Source: Proteles cristata cristata (Eukaryota > Chordata > Mammalia > Carnivora > Hyaenidae). Taken from it: 64,000 nucleotides of DNA. The notes beneath the pieces are model-generated. The model was not told where the DNA came from. It saw only the letters and a list, made by a program, of their open reading frames with translations, and did no database searches. A program made the translations under genes and the position numbers. Below, piece after piece: positions 9,858 to 21,165 of the stretch. The DNA lies in contig JAESUZ010000344.1 of assembly GCA_017311185.1 (NCBI GenBank), forward strand, positions 62,001-126,000, written 5' to 3'. The number at the start of each line of letters is the position of its first letter. Within the stretch, counting starts at the first letter, position 1.

Positions 9858-10170
9858 TCTACCTTCACTCTCAATGGGTGGCTCTGGTGCCATAATCTGA
9901 ATTAGCCCTTTAAAAATATCCCCCTTCCAGCCCACCTTTGTTCGGATATTTGATTTAGAAACAGCTAATGAAGTCCACTTGCCATATGGGTAAGTGAACT
10001 TTTTTAAGTAGGTGTTTTGCGTCCCTGCAGCTCCAGGAGCTGTTGTCATAGTAACATTTCCCCCTCCACTTGCAGAAGGCACAGTCCATGGAGCCAATGG
10101 CAATGTAGGTCACAAGTGAAAAGGGGTTTGATGGCTTTGCCTCTGTTTGGCATAGCTGGAGATTGTTCAT
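9858..10170 (-). other. Coding-like antisense segment of unknown identity
   Basis: Read on the minus strand, this segment is open in two overlapping frames and the translations look protein-like rather than repeat-like. One frame contains AGTQNTYLKKFTYPYGKW and later SNIRTKVGWKGDIFKGL. The other contains NPFSLVTYIAIGSMDCAFCK. The minus-strand word gaag|gtagag near 9858-9868 resembles a splice donor, and gagctgcag|gg near 10026 resembles an acceptor. I do not recognise the protein. It may be an exon of an unidentified gene, a decayed pseudogene fragment with one frameshift, or chance. Confidence 0.3.
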
Positions 10171-10894
10171 GCTGGGGCTCCAGAGGGGCTCACATTCCTC
10201 ATAATGTTCTATAGTAGGACTGAGTCAGAAGAGATGCAGGCATGGAGATGGTGGAAATAGGCACTGAAATGGTGAACCAGGCCAACAGGACCTGTCCCCT
10301 GTGTGGAGACTCAGAAGGTCTGAGAGCCCGGGATGACCAGGGACAGGTCACAGCGGAGGGGGGACCCTGTGGAGCACTGGGGGCTCTCTGTCCCAGCTGC
10401 TTGGTGGGAACTGGTGCCTTCTACAGTCCAGAGTCCTTTCAGAGGTGGTTTATGAAGGCTCGTGTCAATTACCAGTATAGAAGTTGTGGCCGCAGGAGAC
10501 CTCAGCTTCATATGCAGCTAGGGAATGTGTTCTAAGAACTTTTATTTATTCATCTATTCACGGAGTGAACATTTACCAGGGCTCCCTTCTGCACCAGGCA
10601 CAGCGCTGAGCAGTGCTGGATTCATGGGTGAGCAACTCATGCACTTGAATAGGGAGAGCCCCATGCTCTTAGTTTAATGGTGCTTGGTTTAATGCTCTGC
10701 TGTTGCTGTCTTGAAATTCTTAATCATTTGTGAAGGAGGGCCCACCCAAAATGAGCGTTGTGGAAGACCAGCGCAGGCTTTCAAGAAAGGAGGGCAAGTT
10801 TCCCTCTCAAGGTAATAAAGATTAGGAGGACATCCACATGCCAAGGCAAGTGCTTTGGTTGCAGACCTTTCTCTCTTTTTGAGAGTTTTCTCTT

Positions 10895-11000
10895 TTAATT
10901 TTTTAGTTTGACATAATTTCAGTCTTATAGAAAAGTTGAAAGAATAGTACAAAGTATTCCTATATACCCTTCATCCAGATGCTACAGTTGATCATATTTA
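10895..11000. mobile_element. Old L1-like 3' UTR fragment
   Basis: Contains agtttgacataatttcagtc, agaaaagttgaaagaatagt and tatacccttcatccagatgc. These resemble the recurring 3' UTR segment of ancient L1M elements. The matching downstream part appears at 11855-12175, beyond an inserted SINE. Confidence 0.5.
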
Positions 11001-11197
11001 TCTTATCCATGTATCCATTCATCCATCCACTCATTGTGAAAAGGAAATCTTTTGTAAGACCCTTACTAGCTATGAACATTTTGATTTGGAAAAAAAAGTG
11101 TTCATGAACATGGAGATGTGAAATTCAAAAGTCGTAGGTAGTGCAGTGGCATGACATTATGGGATGGCTTACATAGTGAAAATAAGGAAGGTGTTTA

Positions 11198-11410
11198 GGG
11201 CCACCTGGGTGGCTTAGTCATTTAAGCCTCTGACTCTTGGTTTCAGCTCAGGTCATGATCTCACAGTTCATGGGATTGAGCCCCACACCAGGCTCTGTAT
11301 TGACAGTGCAGAGTTTGCTTGGGATTCTCTCACTTCCTCTCTCTCTTTCTCTGCCTCTCCCCACTTGCCTGAGCTCTCTCTCTCAAAATGATAAACTAAA
11401 AAAGGGAAAA
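11198..11410 (+). mobile_element. Felid SINE with 20-bp target-site duplication
   Basis: Sense copy, head gccacctgggtggcttagtc, body ctcaggtcatgatctcacag, degraded tail. A 20-bp direct repeat gaaaataaggaaggtgttta (11178-11197) recurs at 11411-11430 with one mismatch. Confidence 0.93.
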
Positions 11411-11682
11411 GAAAATAAGGAAGTTGTTTAAACTTTAGAATGATTGGTTATTTCAATGAAGTTGTCCAGCTGAAGGGGATTGGTTTAAGTTATTATATCA
11501 TTTTAGGAAGATGACTTAAGTTTTGTTTATGATTATGAGAGGCATTGACAACAGACGGCCTAAGTTAAGTTTTGCTTATGTCAATGAAATAAGCTAGAAT
11601 AAGCATTACCTATGTGCCTCAGCTGCATTTGTCTGCTAAGGTGTTGGCAAGCCTGGTCTCTGTTTTATTTTAACATTACCTA

Positions 11683-11699
11683 GCCAGCCAGCCAGCCAT
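11683..11699. repeat. Short (AGCC)n tract
   Basis: About four units of AGCC (tagccagccagccagcc). Too short to be a strong microsatellite. Confidence 0.6.
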
Positions 11700-11788
11700 T
11701 CATCTAATCTGTCTGTCATCTATTGTTTGATCTTAAGTTGTAGACAGGATAAAATACCCCTTTACTGCTAAATACTAAATCACCTATT

Positions 11789-11857
11789 TCCTTAAAATAT
11801 ATATATATTTCCTTTAAAATATATATATATGTATAGATATATATGTATGTATGTATC
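11789..11857. repeat. AT microsatellite with internal duplication
   Basis: Two copies of a unit of the form 'tttcctt(t)aaaatatatatatat' followed by gtatagatatatatgtatgt. The AT tract probably arose by slippage. Confidence 0.8.
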
Positions 11858-12175
11858 TTACATAATCATAGTATCAGTTACTAAAATCAGGAAATTAACA
11901 TTATACAATATTATTGTCTATGTACAAATCTTATTCAGATTTTACCCATTGTCCCAGTAATGTTTATTATTTATTGTGATGCTCATATTGTCTCAAATTT
12001 GGCCCTTTCAAGCTGGCCCATATTTTGACATATACCCCATCATTCTTTGAGCACTTTCTGACTTCTGGCCCAAGATATCCCAAGTTCATTTTGCAGTTTC
12101 TCTGCCACAGCCTTGGAGCCAACCATTTCTCCAGGGAAGGGTGCAATTTTCTGAAGGTGCACATGTTGCCTGAAT
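11855..12175. mobile_element. Old L1-like 3' UTR fragment, continuation
   Basis: Contains ttacataatcatagtatcag, ggaaattaacattatacaat, atcttattcagattttaccc and later ccatcattctttgagcactt. These words occur in the same order in ancient L1 3' UTRs as I remember them. Confidence 0.5.
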
Positions 12176-12666
12176 CATTTCAATCTTGAGATTCTTTTCC
12201 CAACTCATGTGGTAGAAACATAAAGGGGAGACTTTCAATGTAAAATTTTATTCAGGATACTTGTCTGGCTCTTTTCCTTCCTTGATTGAATTTGAAGCAA
12301 TGTACCAAAATTTTTATACCAAAAAAATCATGAAATAAGAATTTTTTCAAGGGAAAATATGATCGAAAGAGGAGGAGAACAAATATGCCAGCAACAAAAC
12401 TCACTGGGCTTGCCCAGAATAACTTGGTTTTCAACATTCTGGCAGGCAAATTAAAGAAGGAACTGCATGGGGAGAAGATGCCCAGTGCTCAGAGAACACC
12501 TTCAGGGACTCTGACCTGCTGGCAAAGGCAGGTGTGGCAGCAAGGGGCCCAGCAGACACTGTGCTGTAGGAATAAAGAAACTTTCAAGATGGCATTCTGG
12601 CCAGAATTCTATGTATTCTTGGAATACATAGTGGAGAGGAAGCAGCAAGGCCAGGATATATATATA

Positions 12667-12684
12667 TTTTTAAACTTTATTTAT

Positions 12685-12738
<54 letters not shown>

Positions 12739-12902
12739 CAAAGCGGGGGAGAAATAGAGAGAGGGAGACACAGAATCTGCAGCAGGCTGCAAGCTCCAAG
12801 CTGTCAGCACAGAGCCCGAAGTAGGGCTCGAACCCACGAACTATGAGGCCATGACTTGAGCTGAAGCTGGACGCTTAACCGACTGAGCCATCCAGGAGCC
12901 CT
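12667..12902 (-). mobile_element. Antisense felid SINE with long GA tract
   Basis: aaactttatttatatttgag, then a pure (GA) run to about 12720 followed by CAGAGA hexamers, ctgtcagcacagagcccgaa, ggctcgaacccacgaactat and the head complement cgactgagccatccaggagc. No clean duplication found. Confidence 0.9.
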
Positions 12903-13699
12903 CACCCCCAACCTTTTTTTTCCTTTTTCTTGAAAGCACTTTGGGGTATGTTCTAGCTTTTGGACTAGAACTCAGTGAAACCTCACTGCTAGGAGAGAAT
13001 TGGTATTTAAGGGTTCCACAGTAACTCCTTCACTCACACACTGTCTCATTCAGTGATGTTCTAGCAAATATTTGTTAGGAGACGTGCAACTATCAGGCCC
13101 AGGTGAGCAGACACAGCTAAGGCATAGACACTGCCCACTAGTTCCAGTAGGCAAGGAGGCTTGACCGTGAATGATAGTATAGCTGATTAAACACTTGCTG
13201 TCCTCTGAGGGGTGCAACAGGGATGGAGAGGCAGGTAACTGCAAGGCATCTCATAGAGCTTCTTCTGAAGGGGCTGCTATGTTGTGAACAATGAGAATTT
13301 TAGATCTGCAAAAGGACCTTAAAGAGAATTCTGGCCAGTGGCCCCCTTAGGTGCTTATATCTATTCTGCCATTGGATCTTGTGGGTGAATTGCCATCTGA
13401 CAGAAGTAGGGGTCTAGTAAAAATATGCAAATGAGAGGAGCTGTCCATATGTGAATAGGCATTCTATAGTTTCTTCACTTATTCATTCATTTACTCAGTG
13501 ACCATTTACTGAGGCCCTGTTATGTTCTCGGCACTGTGACACTGTGATGCAGGTGGGGTATGTGGTGGTGAGCAAAAGTGTCCTCAATCTCTCCAGTGCT
13601 TGAGCTCTAAGGGAAAAGGTGGAAATTAATTAGATGAATCAAAATACACATGTATTACTAAAAATTTCTCCAAGTGCTTGGATTAGGTGGGGTCAAGGG
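12903..13699. other. Noncoding stretch, little recognisable
   Basis: Mostly unassigned. A ttattcattcatttactcag block at about 13480-13560 followed by ccatttactgaggccctgtt resembles the 'tttattgagcacctactatg' motif common in ancient LINE 3' ends. An exact octamer ATGCAAAT lies at 13425-13432. Confidence 0.4.
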
Positions 13700-14320
13700 G
13701 AATTTCAGCTTTATCTGTAATATCTTAATTTTACTATGGAAATGTTCAAACATATACAAAAATAGGACACTGTCGTAAACCCCCAAGTGCCCATCACCCA
13801 CACATTCCCTCTCTAAAGATTGTTTTTCAGTATGTTTCAGACATTGTATTCCATTCATAAATATTTCAGTAAGTATCTCTAACACACAAAGACCCTTTGT
13901 AAAATAGAACCCTAATGCTGTGATCACACCTGAAAGTACTCACAGTAATTCCTTAGAACGTTCAAATATTCAGCCAGTGTTCACATTTCCTTGTCTTGTG
14001 ATTACACTTTGTTCAAATCTGGACCCAAAAAAGGTTCATACGCTGCAATTGGTCAATAGTCTCTTAATGTGTCTTTGCTCATTTTTGCCAGTGTATCTCT
14101 GAGACAGATTGCTTGACATGACTTTGATGGGTCAAAGGAGAAGGGCACGTATAATTTTGCTAGTGTTACAAATCTCTCTACAGAGCTGTGGAGGTTGGTA
14201 CTCCTCACTGAGGGAGAGTGTCCATTTCCCCAGAGCCTCACCAGCAGACTATCTGCTCAGACTTTGGGATTTTTGCCAATCTGATAGATGAGAAGTAGTA
14301 TCTCATTGTTGTTTTCATTT
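13700..14320 (-). mobile_element. Ancient L1M-like 3' region, two segments
   Basis: 13700-14100 carries aatgttcaaacatatacaaa, ccccaagtgcccatcaccca and tatttcagtaagtatctcta. 14100-14320 carries gggtcaaaggagaagggcac, ggatttttgccaatctgata and gtagtatctcattgttgttt, the classic antisense 3' portion of old L1s. Confidence 0.55.
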
Positions 14321-14404
14321 CTTTCAATGAAGTTTCAAAAGAAAATGGGTTCAGGGTGAATTCTGCATTTGCAGAGGAAAGAAGCAATTTGCATAGATTC
14401 AGTA

Positions 14405-14580
14405 ATATTGCCAACTACCATTCAGCACATGTGTTATTTCATTTTACTTAATCCTCAGTCTTCCAAGGAAGAAAAGTCATATTGCCCATTTCAGGGAGGA
14501 AACTGAGGCACAGAAAGGGTGAATACCCTTGTCGAGTGTCCCACGGCAAGGAGGTGGAGGCCAGATTTGGGCCACAGTTG
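14405..14580 (-). mobile_element. MIR SINE fragment
   Basis: tttacttaatcctcagtctt, cccatttcagggaggaaact, gaggcacagaaagggtgaat: the MIR antisense core. Confidence 0.7.
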
Positions 14581-14941
14581 TCTGTTCAGGAACTGTTTCT
14601 GAGCTGCTCTGTTCACCTGCAGGACAGTGCAAGCCCAGGTGTGAGCTTCCCCTGAGATCCAGTCCTCCTTTCTCACTTGGAGCCACCTTACAGAGTGGCC
14701 AGCAACAGCGATCATCTGTTCTGGTGGCATTAAGGGCAGGGAGAGGGATATCACAGGTCATTCCTTGATGGTAGCACCTCGGCCCATGGAGGCCCAGGCC
14801 AGATGGTGGACAGTAGGGCTCAGGCCAAGGAGGATGAGGCCCAAATGATGGAAAATGGGGAGCCATGCCTGCAACCGTTCCATTGTACACTTTGGAACCC
14901 CACTAATACAATATTAGAACTCGTGTCTTTCTTCCCCTCTG

Positions 14942-14962
14942 TTTTTTTTTTTTTTTTTTTTT
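14942..14962. repeat. Poly(T) tract, T21
   Basis: Uninterrupted run of 21 T. It could be the tail of a decayed antisense retroposed sequence, but no body is recognised beside it. Confidence 0.75.
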
Positions 14963-15554
14963 AAGAAGAAATGAAAATAAGACAAGAATGGATTCGGGAA
15001 GAGAGGAACCAATTCAGAAATGTAAACAGACTTCTAAGTGAGTGTCCTTCTGTCCTGTGCCTTTTGATTCCTAAAGTACCGCTTTGCACACTTCACTATC
15101 CACATAAGATACCTCGTTTTAGCCTTACATTGTACTCCAGCGAGTGAACGTGGGGACTGGCTCTGGCCATTCTTCAGAGGGAGGCTGGTCTCAGGTCCTC
15201 TCAGGGGCTCTGCCAGCCGGGGTGGGAGCTGCGATAAGATGCAGCCCCTCTAGCCCATGCCAGCTGGGTCCTCCACAACATATATTGTGGTCAGAGCTGG
15301 GAAATTAGAGAAAAAAAATTCTGTGCTTGCTTCAAGGTGCTAAAGGGATTTCTTCAGTTTCTTTGTCTTCTGTCTTCAGACAGCACCAGGCTGGGTCTGG
15401 GGGATGCAATGAGAATGGAGCTAAGGAGGAGGTGAGGGAGGCATAGGACTAGGTAGCCACAATGAAAGAAAGTCAAGCCTCCTCCTATTATCACACATGT
15501 GTGCATGCACGCGCGCGAGTCTGCCCAGCGCATATGTGCAGGTCCAGCCTCCAG

Positions 15555-15765
15555 ACAGGTGGGTTTGAGCTCTGGCGATGTTGCTTCATGGCCTGTGGTT
15601 TGGGGCAAGGCCCTTACCCTGCTGAGTCCCAGTCCCCTCCTCTGGAAAATGGGCCTTCTTCCTCCAAGGAGTGCTGTGAGGTGAAATGAAATGAGTAGAG
15701 GAGGGCCAGAGGGCACAGTTGGGATGGTGCCTGACGCACAGTGGGTACTCAGGAAATGCCCACAG
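15555..15765 (+). mobile_element. MIR SINE fragment
   Basis: Sense MIR pattern: ggcaaggcccttaccctgct, ctcctctggaaaatgggcct, a gctgtgaggtgaaatgaaat block and gtgcctgacgcacagtgggt. Confidence 0.65.
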
Positions 15766-18294
15766 AATCTGAGCCTGGGAGCCCCGTGGACTGCTAGAAG
15801 TGAAGGACTCTTGGAGGACCAGCATTCATTCTCTCCTGATCTCTGGGAGGTGTGGATGGGAGGAGACCTCCCTTTGCCTTTCTCTGAGCAGGGGCCAGGC
15901 TGTGTCTAGAACCCAGCTTTCTGACCCTCGCTCCAGGCCCTCATTGCCACACTTGCCAGGCCAGACCTGGAGTCTCAAACACATGTGGGCTTCTTTCTGT
16001 GTGTGTGTGCCAGACCTCCACCCCCGACACACAGACCTTTTAGGAGCAGAACAAACAACTGTTCTGCACCTTTGCCTTTGAAATGTGTTTTGAATCGTTT
16101 GTCTTTACCAGATGGGGTTTTGGTGTTTTGTCCACCTCTTACTCCCTATCTATCAGTTATGAATGCCTGCAAAAATTCATTTCAGTGCTGGAAAGAGAGG
16201 ACAGTTTATAGGGAACCCCGAATCTGTCCATGCTCCTGACGCCCCAACAAATACTCTATAACAGTGACCCTCCACCCACCAGATGGACAAACCAGGTCCT
16301 TCCCTCTCTAAGAACTCTGGGAGAAAGAGCTGGAGAATTACTCTGGGCTCTGGCAGGACTTCAGATTCTTTTGTTTTTTCCCAGTCAAAGCTCAATAATT
16401 CTTGAGATCCAAATTTAGAAGCCTGTATGGAGAGCCCTGAGAAATCAGTAGTAAGACGGCCAGGCTTTCTAACTTTTTTTCCCCAAGCAATCTAAAGAAG
16501 CTATTGCACAATCATTTCCCAAGGTCAATTCTCTGCTTTTAATAGTTTTAATGAGCTGTTTAAAAGGATCCTCAACTTGTGCTCACCCAAGCTTGCACAT
16601 GTTTGGGTGTAAGGAGGAAAGGAGGGGACGAAGAAAAGAGAATGAAGATAATATAGGAGAGGGGGTTCCAGGCCACTAGCTGGGGTGCAGGAAGGAGACC
16701 AATGGTGGGGGTGGGGGTGGGGAGTCAGCATCCCTCCAGGAGGTCCCAGGGATGCTCAGGGAGCACCATTTCACTCTTGTGCTCATATCTCAATAACTCA
16801 GAGACCTGAGGGTCAGTCACCACTTCTGCCTGCAAGCGGGACCCTTGAGTGCTCCCTAGTCTTAGAAATCTGCAGGGAGGTGAGGAGATAGTGGAGTTAG
16901 AGGGTGGGTATAAAGACAGAGGGACAGAGGAAAGAGAGGAGCCTCCAGTGTTCAGTGAATGCATGGGTTTGATGAAGGGCCTAAGGACAAGGGAGGAGAG
17001 GGAAGGTAAAGAAGGCTCAGTTCAGAATGCTCCCAGCACAATTGAGACCCATAGGTGAGGCAGCCTGATGCTAGCAGTTCACCATAATCACCATGTGACA
17101 CTAGCAATGCCCAGTGCTGTCCTACCTTAGTCACCGTGCACCAGGCCTTGAGGCTATGCAAATTGTAGGTCTTAGCTCCTTCAGTGCTCACACTGCCATC
17201 GAGGTGGGCTCTATTGCTCCCAGGACACAGTTGAAGAAAACACCAGTCATGGAGAAGGCATTGGTCCAAGGTCATCCATTTAGTAAGGCTGATTTGCATC
17301 CAGACAGTCTGACACCAGAATCCCAGATTATTCCATCCATGACTGTTATTTTGTATACCACCTGAGGGCAATGTGAAAATTTCAGTAAAAATTCAGATAC
17401 TTACACAAGAAATAAAATAAAAATACCCATAAGCCAACTTCACAGTGATAGACACATGAGAGTTTTGGTGCATATGACAGACACCTCAGATGGTCCACCG
17501 AAAGCCATTCTGTCTTCTTCTGCAATAGTGGAATGAGAGTCAGGCCTCAGCTGCTCAGGTGGACAGCCCGTCCCAGCCTCCCCGGCAGGTGATGCAGTTA
17601 TCACTTGTGGAACATGAGAAGAGGCAATGTGGGCCATCCATGGGCTTGGCGTGACAGCGGGGGTGAGTCCGCTGCCCTCATTCCCCTTCCTGCTGGCTGG
17701 AATCTATATGTGCGGCCACCCAATGTCCACCATGTTTGTGATGGCAGTGTCAGGGGGCAGACGGGAGCACATCATGCAGAGAGGTGCCCGTCTGCTGTGC
17801 CACTCACTTTCACCTTGACACTGTTATATGAGAGAGAAATACAGTTCTGTTTTTCAGGTCATTATATTGATGCACCTCTTTGTTATAGCAGCTTTCCCTG
17901 ACTATTGTGGTATATTTCTTTCTAATTTTCCTCCTGTGGAGTATGTGTCATCATTTTTCACATGCTGGCTCTCTTATTTGTTATTTTCCTCATATTTTAT
18001 GATTCTCTTTAGGGACCCATGAGTCCAGACTCATTGAATTCCAGTACGATATAATTAAAAATGGCAATCAAGCTTCAAACCATCCATTCATTGTATACCT
18101 CTTCTTTGATGTGAGAAGTCTTTCAACCTTAGGCACCCGCTGGCAGAATGCAGTTCCCACAGGATCATCAAATGTGTCTGAGGTTCATAAAATTCTTGGG
18201 TGATGCAGCCCTCTTTCTACTATGAATAAGTCTGTCCTTGGGTCTTGTGTCATGACCCACAAGCCCTGGGCACCCTAGTTCCTCATGTTCAGTC
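15766..18294. other. Noncoding DNA with ancient repeat remnants
   Basis: No gene recognised. About 17040-17320 looks like an antisense MIR (gttgaagaaaacaccagtca, ggtccaaggtcatccattta). About 17440-17860 resembles an old LTR-like or DNA-transposon repeat ending in atgagagagaaatacagttc. A (GGGGGT)n-like short tract sits near 16706-16722. Confidence 0.45.
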
Positions 18295-18425
18295 TTCCAT
18301 CAGGGCTCCGAGCTGACAGCATGGAGCCTGCTTGGGCCTCTCTCTCTCCCTCTCTCTCTGCCCCTTCCCCCTGTGCTCTCTTGCTCTATCTGTCTCTCTA
18401 ACAAAATAAATAAACTTAAAAAAAT
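18295..18425 (+). mobile_element. 5'-truncated felid SINE
   Basis: Only the 3' half remains: agggctccgagctgacagca, tggagcctgcttgggcctct, ctctctctgccccttccccc and the tail caaaataaataaacttaaaa. The tRNA-like head is missing. Confidence 0.82.
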
Positions 18426-18919
18426 CAGATTATCTTCTTTCCACACTGTTTGAAGATCCAGTTTTTTTCCACTTAACATGCCGTGGACATCTTGATGTGT
18501 CTGTCATCTTCATCTCCTGAGGGAGAAATCACTTACTTGCCTGGTGCTTATTCACTCCTTCGGTACTTAGTGAGCACCTATTACAATGACTTGTAATGCC
18601 TCTTACAAGCGGGCAGGACAGATCAAAAACAGTGGGGTGTCATGGGTCGGCAAGGGGTATGAAGGGGTGAGGAAGGGCTAGTCCTGGCATCAGGGAGAAC
18701 TTGGAATCTGGCTGGAGAACACCAAGGGGAGGGACCTCAGGACCCGTTCCAAAACAGCAGGGTGGCCGCGTGGTCAGGAGGCTGCGGAGGCCTTAGGGGC
18801 TCTTCGTGATCCAACTTGCTGCTCTGATTGTAGCCGCTGGCTCTCTGTCTGTCTCCACCGGGAGCTGCCTTGCTGGCAACAACACATACCTCTGAATCTG
18901 GGAAGAACGAGCCGTGGGG

Positions 18920-19040
18920 TGGTTTCCGTCTTGTGCTTTGTGCATGATGTAAATGTAATTAATCATGTCTATGGTGGCTTATAATTTAGGATTTTTTTTC
19001 ATCTTTAGCAGTCTAATTAAATTCATTTGAGCTTTATAAG
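18920..19040. promoter_or_regulatory. AT-rich repeat-free block with homeodomain-type motifs
   Basis: Contains atgtaaatgtaattaatcat and agtctaattaaattcatttg, giving several TAATTA/TAAT cores within about 100 bp of otherwise unassigned DNA. This is a pattern seen in some conserved noncoding elements. Conservation cannot be judged here. Confidence 0.2.
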
Positions 19041-19338
19041 TAGTTATTTTAGTATTTTTCTTTGTACCCCCACTGGTAGAGTACTGAAAACTTACAATAA
19101 ATATGTCTCAAGGTGGCCACTGCTGTTTTTAAAATGAATCTTAAAGGCTATTCAAGAGAAAAGTATTTTTGTGTCACTACAACTTAAATTAGCCACCAAA
19201 AAAAAGAAAAAAAGCCCTGGAGAACTGCTTCTTGTTTCTCTCTTCTTAAACTTTACAGTGCTTTCAACAGATGAACATAGGGGAAAGAAAGGAAAAATAA
19301 GATAAAAACCAAGAGGAAGGCAAACCATAAAAGGTTCT

Positions 19339-19547
19339 CTTTTTTTAATGTTTTTATTTATTTTGAGAGAGAGACGGAGCGTGAGTGGGGAAGGGTCAGA
19401 GAGAAATGGAGACACAGAATCCGAGGCAGGCTTCAGGCTCTAAGCTGTCAGCACAGAGCCTGATGCAGGACCCAAACTCATGAACCATAAGATCATGACC
19501 TAAGCTGAAGTCAGGTGCTTAACTGAGTGAGCCACCCAGGTGCCCCA
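19339..19547 (-). mobile_element. Antisense felid SINE inside L1
   Basis: tttttttaatgtttttattt tail, GA-rich body, ctgtcagcacagagcctgat, gagtgagccacccaggtgcc. The flanking words aaccataaaaggttctcttt and aaccgtaagagactctt are diverged copies of the same L1 segment, that is, the duplicated target. Confidence 0.92.
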
Positions 19548-19654
19548 AACCGTAAGAGACTCTTAACTACAGAGAACAAACTGAGGCTTGCTGGACAGGT
19601 ATGGGGTGGGGGAATGGGCTAAATGGGTGATGGGCACTAAGGAGGGTACTTGTT

Positions 19655-19882
19655 GGGGTGCCTGGGTGGCTCTGTCGGTTAAGCATCCAACTTCGGCTCA
19701 GGTCATGATCTCACTGTTTCTGGGTTCGAGCCCTGTGTCGGGCTTTGTGCTGACAGCTAGCTCAGAGCCTGGAGACTGTCTTTGGATTCTGTATCTCCCT
19801 CTCTCTCTGACCTTCCCCTGCTCACTGTGTCTCTATCTCTATCTCAAAAATAAATAAAACATTAAAAGAAAATCTAAAAAAT
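19655..19882 (+). mobile_element. Felid SINE inside L1 with 18-bp duplication
   Basis: ggtgcctgggtggctctgtc, B box ggttcgagccct, tgacagctagctcagagcct, tail aaataaataaaacattaaaa. The direct repeat aggagggtacttgttggg at 19640-19657 is repeated exactly at 19883-19900. Confidence 0.95.
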
Positions 19883-20339
19883 AGGAGGGTACTTGTTGGG
19901 ATGAGCACTGGGTGTTCTATGTAAGTGATGAATCACTGGGTTCTACTCCTGAAACCAGTACCATACTGTAAGTTAACTAACTTGAATTTAAATAAATAAG
20001 TTTAAAAAAACCCAAAACTTTACAGTGCTGTAAAGATTTAGGATGGGAACTGCTAGGAGCAAAGGGGAGCCGTTTGGCAAGGTCCTTACCCAGGAGAGGT
20101 GGGGATGTGGAGGTGGTACTGGCTTCCAGGACACCGCTCTGCCTGGACTTGTGGCTTCTGATTTGGAAATGAACCACACACATTCCTCTCTGTCTCTTAG
20201 ACAAAAGCCCATTTCCAGATACACTGTGCAGAGCTCTTCTTAATGGTGTAGTGATTATGTTAGAAATATGCAGTGCTTATGTCTTGTATGAATGCCCTAC
20301 TCACCGAGTTTACAAATTCTCTCTTAAAGTCATAGAAAA

Positions 20340-20650
20340 ATTATTTAAAATAAGGATTTAAAAACTCTATTAATAATTAAAGAAATGCAAAGGAAAGCAG
20401 CGACAAGATGCCATGTTTGTCCCACCAAACTCAAAAATTCCTCAGAGTAATGATTAATACTCTGAAATTGGCAGTGGAGCTGGCAAAAGTTTGCATAGGT
20501 ACAATCTTTGTGGGAATAATTTCATAGTAACAAGATTTGTATTTTGGATAACTTTTTTTTTTGCATAACCTTAGAACCAGAAATCCTACCCCTCAGACTG
20601 CATCTTAAGAAAAGTACAGGGTTTAAGCAAATACAGATAAGAGGATTCTG
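20340..20650 (+). mobile_element. Ancient L1M-like fragment
   Basis: Sense-orientation old L1: taaagaaatgcaaaggaaag, ggagctggcaaaagtttgca, gaaccagaaatcctacccct. These correspond to remembered L1M segments such as 'gacccagcaattccactt'. Confidence 0.5.
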
Positions 20651-20984
20651 ATTCATCTTCTTCTTATTATTTATTTGCCAAAAGTTTTTAGAAGGACAGT
20701 TTTTAATAATTCTTCTTTTCTATGTTATCTTGTGTGTAAAAAATCCCCAGTTCCCCCAAAGGAGCCAGCTTGGAAATGGCAAATAAGTGCCTTTGAGAAG
20801 AATAACATGGGAACCCAGAGTCTGGCTCTGGGACCCATTATGTAAACTTGGGACAATATGGACCAGTCTCCTACATTTGATTTCTTCACCACTGTTATTT
20901 GTTCCTGAAAGTATTGTGTTTGTTTTTTTGCCCATTTTTTGGCTCCCTGTTCTGGAAAAGTCAGCTCCTCAAGTGTAGGGACCA

Positions 20985-21165
20985 GTCAGGGCTGTTGACC
21001 ACTATGAGTGTGGAGCTCAGACTGTTGACTCCCTAACTGTGCTGGGCCTCAGTTTCCTCAGACACAAATAAGGGAAGTAACAGGTAGGTACCTACCCTGT
21101 GGTTTAGGAATTTAATGCATGTAGAGTGCTCAGAACAGTGTCCTTAAATGCTCCATGAAAAGTGA
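20985..21165 (+). mobile_element. MIR SINE fragment
   Basis: gggcctcagtttcctcagac, ggtaggtacctaccctgtgg, gtagagtgctcagaacagtg: sense MIR 3' half. Confidence 0.7.

Larger units (their letters stand above)
19275..20012 (+). mobile_element. Felid L1 3' end carrying two SINE insertions
   Basis: L1 3' UTR in three pieces. 19275-19338 ends in ggcaaaccataaaaggttct. 19548-19654 holds aaccgtaagagactcttaac, agagaacaaactgaggcttg and gatgggcactaaggagggta. 19883-20012 holds gatgagcactgggtgttcta, taccatactgtaagttaact and aatttaaataaataagttta. Two SINEs of opposite orientation separate the pieces. Confidence 0.85.
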
